Assembly: GCA_002715425.1 (NCBI GenBank)
Contig: PAYW01000011.1
Coordinates: 1 to 15,939 of the forward strand
Direction of reading: 5' to 3'
Length of the DNA: 15,939 nucleotides
DNA from: Actinomycetota bacterium
GTDB taxonomy: Bacteria; Actinomycetota; Acidimicrobiia; Acidimicrobiales; UBA8592
Positions 14,623 through 15,939 of this stretch are shown here, one piece after another (the first letter of the stretch is position 1; every line of letters starts with the position of its first letter). The translations under genes and the position numbers were made by a program. The notes beneath the pieces were generated by a model. That model did not search any database. It was not told where the DNA came from and saw only the letters and a program-made list of their open reading frames with translations.

Positions 14623-15369
14623 CTAATAGAATTTTTCTTCTATCCATGAAGAGATCGCTTGAAGGTTACCCTTACCGATAAATGACATCGAGCCAATATC
14701 TTCGCGTTCTAAGCCAGAGACGACAACGATATCTTCGTTTGCCTTACCTTCTCCCCAACTTTCTTTTAACACTTCCCAAACAGAATTAGCGTCAAAATCT
14801 CCAAGATCATAATCTGTGATTACTGCATATGGGCTAGGGACTTTCTCAATTGATTCTGTGACCTGCTCTAAAGTCCCGGCCGTTTCGACTTCAAGTGTTG
14901 GAAATGTATGTGAAACCCAGGTGAGAAAAGTTTCCCTCACTAGCTCATCATCGTCAACGACAAGGAGTGTCCGCATTTTATTATTCTTGTGTCTAACATG
15001 CTGATATGGCTCAATATGGTCACCGCACCATGCCTTAAGGCCATCAAGATCTCCTTTAGGAACAAACTGGATATCGACCCCTTCCCGGAGTTCCCCAGCG
15101 GACAATTCTCCACTAGTTAGAAGGAACTGATCCATATCAAATCCATATTCTTCGAGTTTGCCTGCAAGAACAAAACCGTCACCAGGTTCTGGCATAGCCC
15201 AATCGGAAATAACGACGTGGATAGGTTGATTCTGAAGAACTTCTAATGCTTCATCAACTCCAGACGCTAAAAGGACTTCATTGTCTGGGAAATAAGTACT
15301 AAACCATAGTTCTGAGATCTTCCGCACGCCGGGATCATCATCGACGACAAGGATTATGTTTTTTTTCAT
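14623..15369 (-). CDS. Double-receiver response regulator without output domain
   Basis: A 248-residue cytosolic protein with two complete CheY-like receiver domains and nothing else. REC1 (about 4-120): acidic pocket Asp10-12, phospho-acceptor Asp56 in ISDWAMP, switch residue Thr85 or Ser86 and Lys105 in VPKGD. REC2 (about 133-246): Asp139-141, acceptor Asp186 in ITDYDLGD, Ser218 in VVVSGLE and Lys233 in IGKGN. All key residues are kept in both. Without a DNA-binding or enzymatic output it must act by protein contact, as a phosphate sink, or as a relay step. Its ATG overlaps the stop of the upstream small H-box gene (TAATG), so their synthesis is coupled. Met132 just before REC2 could in principle give a REC2-only product, but no strong ribosome site was noted. 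Confidence 0.9.
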   Translation of the reverse strand: MKKNIILVVDDDPGVRKISELWFSTYFPDNEVLLASGVDEALEVLQNQPIHVVISDWAMPEPGDGFVLAGKLEEYGFDMDQFLLTSGELSAGELREGVDIQFVPKGDLDGLKAWCGDHIEPYQHVRHKNNKMRTLLVVDDDELVRETFLTWVSHTFPTLEVETAGTLEQVTESIEKVPSPYAVITDYDLGDFDANSVWEVLKESWGEGKANEDIVVVSGLEREDIGSMSFIGKGNLQAISSWIEEKFY

Positions 15370-15569
15370 TATTCTGCCGAAGGATACGAAGCGAGGAGAT
15401 CTTTCATTTCTTTGATTGCCTTTTGTATCATTTCTGCTTTGTCAGCATCCAAAGTGATAGGGGCCCCCTCTTCATGTGATACTTCCCACAACATTGCTAT
15501 TGCAGCAGTATGCGAAGTCAATTTATGTATGATTTGTTGCTTGCTTCTAGGCGTATCCACTGTGCACAA
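15369..15569 (-). CDS. Small H-box (DHp/HisKA-like) protein, possible phosphotransfer partner
   Basis: A 66-residue protein, not assignable with certainty. Residues 15-24 read HKLTSHTAAI, which lines up with the histidine-kinase H-box HELRTPLTAI (His15 as the phospho-acceptor). After about 15 residues comes a second amphipathic helix, KAEMIQKAIKEMKDLL (44-59), as in the second helix of a DHp hairpin. No ATP-binding (N/G box) region exists. The simplest inference is a dimeric stand-alone DHp, like a Spo0B- or Hpt-type phosphotransferase, passing phosphate to or from the double receiver encoded immediately downstream with a one-base overlap. The start is uncertain: TTG at 15569 has GAGAG close by; GTG at 15560 is the alternative. 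Other reading: an unrelated helical hairpin. Confidence 0.65.
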   Translation of the reverse strand: MCTVDTPRSKQQIIHKLTSHTAAIAMLWEVSHEEGAPITLDADKAEMIQKAIKEMKDLLASYPSAE

Positions 15570-15618
15570 TTCTCTCTTTCTTTCTCGTAATCTACAACTT
15601 TAAAATCAAGTGATAATA

Positions 15619-15630
15619 GGACTTAAGTCC
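15619..15630. promoter_or_regulatory. Perfect 12-base palindrome upstream of the phosphorelay genes
   Basis: GGACTTAAGTCC is its own reverse complement and lies about 50 bases before the start of the H-box gene, in the 97-base gap after the small membrane protein gene. It may be an operator. Read as an RNA hairpin it would have only four pairs, so a terminator is unlikely. Confidence 0.35.
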
Positions 15631-15666
15631 CTTCTCCTGAGTTGGGGCTGGATCTTTTGTCGCAGC

Positions 15667-15906
15667 TTAAATAGGTTTGTCTTTAATATCTTCAAGAAGA
15701 GCAGTTATATATGTTTGATCGGGGCTTTCCTCATCGATTTTCGTCGTTTTATAAAACCGAAACCACCAGCGTTGAGAGTTTCCAGACGCGATTTCTTCTC
15801 TTGCAATAGATTGCATGCGGCGCCATAAAGCAGCGACTGCTAGAAGCAAAAGAGCAACTACCAATCCGATAAGTCCCCACCCCCAGATAGCCACTACAAC
15901 CAACAC
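15667..15906 (-). CDS. Small single-pass membrane protein of unknown function
   Basis: Not recognised. The 79-residue frame has one hydrophobic N-terminal segment (about 3-27), followed by a basic stretch (WRRMQSIAREE), a WWFRFYKTTK patch and an acidic C-terminal tail, consistent with an inner-membrane anchor with a short cytoplasmic tail. The start is uncertain: GTG at 15906 has AAGGGA right next to it; TTG at 15903 or GTG at 15894 would give better spacing. No ATG is available before the membrane segment. It precedes the H-box/double-receiver pair on the same strand, 97 bases away, and a link is possible but unsupported. It could also be the last gene of an operon coming from the right. Confidence 0.5.
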   Translation of the reverse strand: MLVVVAIWGWGLIGLVVALLLLAVAALWRRMQSIAREEIASGNSQRWWFRFYKTTKIDEESPDQTYITALLEDIKDKPI

Positions 15907-15939
15907 TCCCTTACTCTCATTTCCTTACTGAAAACACAT

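Overview
The window reads as chromosomal DNA from a free-living bacterium of moderate G+C, most likely an actinomycete of the Acidimicrobiia type seen in marine metagenomes. This placement rests on an actinobacterial-style C4 zinc-ribbon/coiled-coil gene of the Rv2229c type, an AMIN-like lipoprotein, a PPOX/F420-type flavin oxidoreductase, a DUF418 protein, and start regions that look leaderless. It is an inference from gene content. No phylogenetic marker was compared, and no insertion sequence, prophage, integrase or CRISPR array was seen.

Left part, positions 1-6248, all on the minus strand. Read in transcription order: a PPOX flavin oxidoreductase, a class A penicillin-binding protein (PBP1a/PonA type) with a long acidic repeat tail, a zinc-ribbon coiled-coil protein, a small polytopic membrane protein and a histidine phosphatase. 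The last three are packed with gaps of 1-11 bases or an overlap. After a 140-base gap come an AMIN-like lipoprotein and an MFS transporter that runs off the left edge. This is mostly envelope and housekeeping biology.

Middle part, 6354-7215, plus strand: an inositol-monophosphatase-family enzyme, then a complete tRNA-Val(UAC) gene with an encoded CCA end.

Right-middle part, 7270-12847, looks like a small catabolic or tailoring cluster. On the minus strand lie an HSL-type alpha/beta hydrolase and two tandem paralogous small-molecule phosphotransferases (APH/ecdysteroid-kinase-like). Diverging from them across a 141-base control region is a plus-strand pair: an unusual short-chain dehydrogenase and a Rieske non-heme-iron oxygenase alpha subunit. 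Oxidation, dehydrogenation, ester cleavage and phosphorylation of one small hydrophobic substrate is the simplest joint reading, but the substrate cannot be told from sequence.

Right part, 12887-15906, minus strand: a small membrane protein of unknown function, then a possible two-gene phosphorelay made of a 66-residue H-box (DHp-like) protein coupled through TAATG to an output-less double receiver protein, then a YbaK/aminoacyl-tRNA-deacylase gene followed by a DUF418 membrane protein. The stand-alone H-box protein with the double receiver is the most novel-looking element. The tandem kinases with hairpins across their stop codons and the acidic PBP tail come next.
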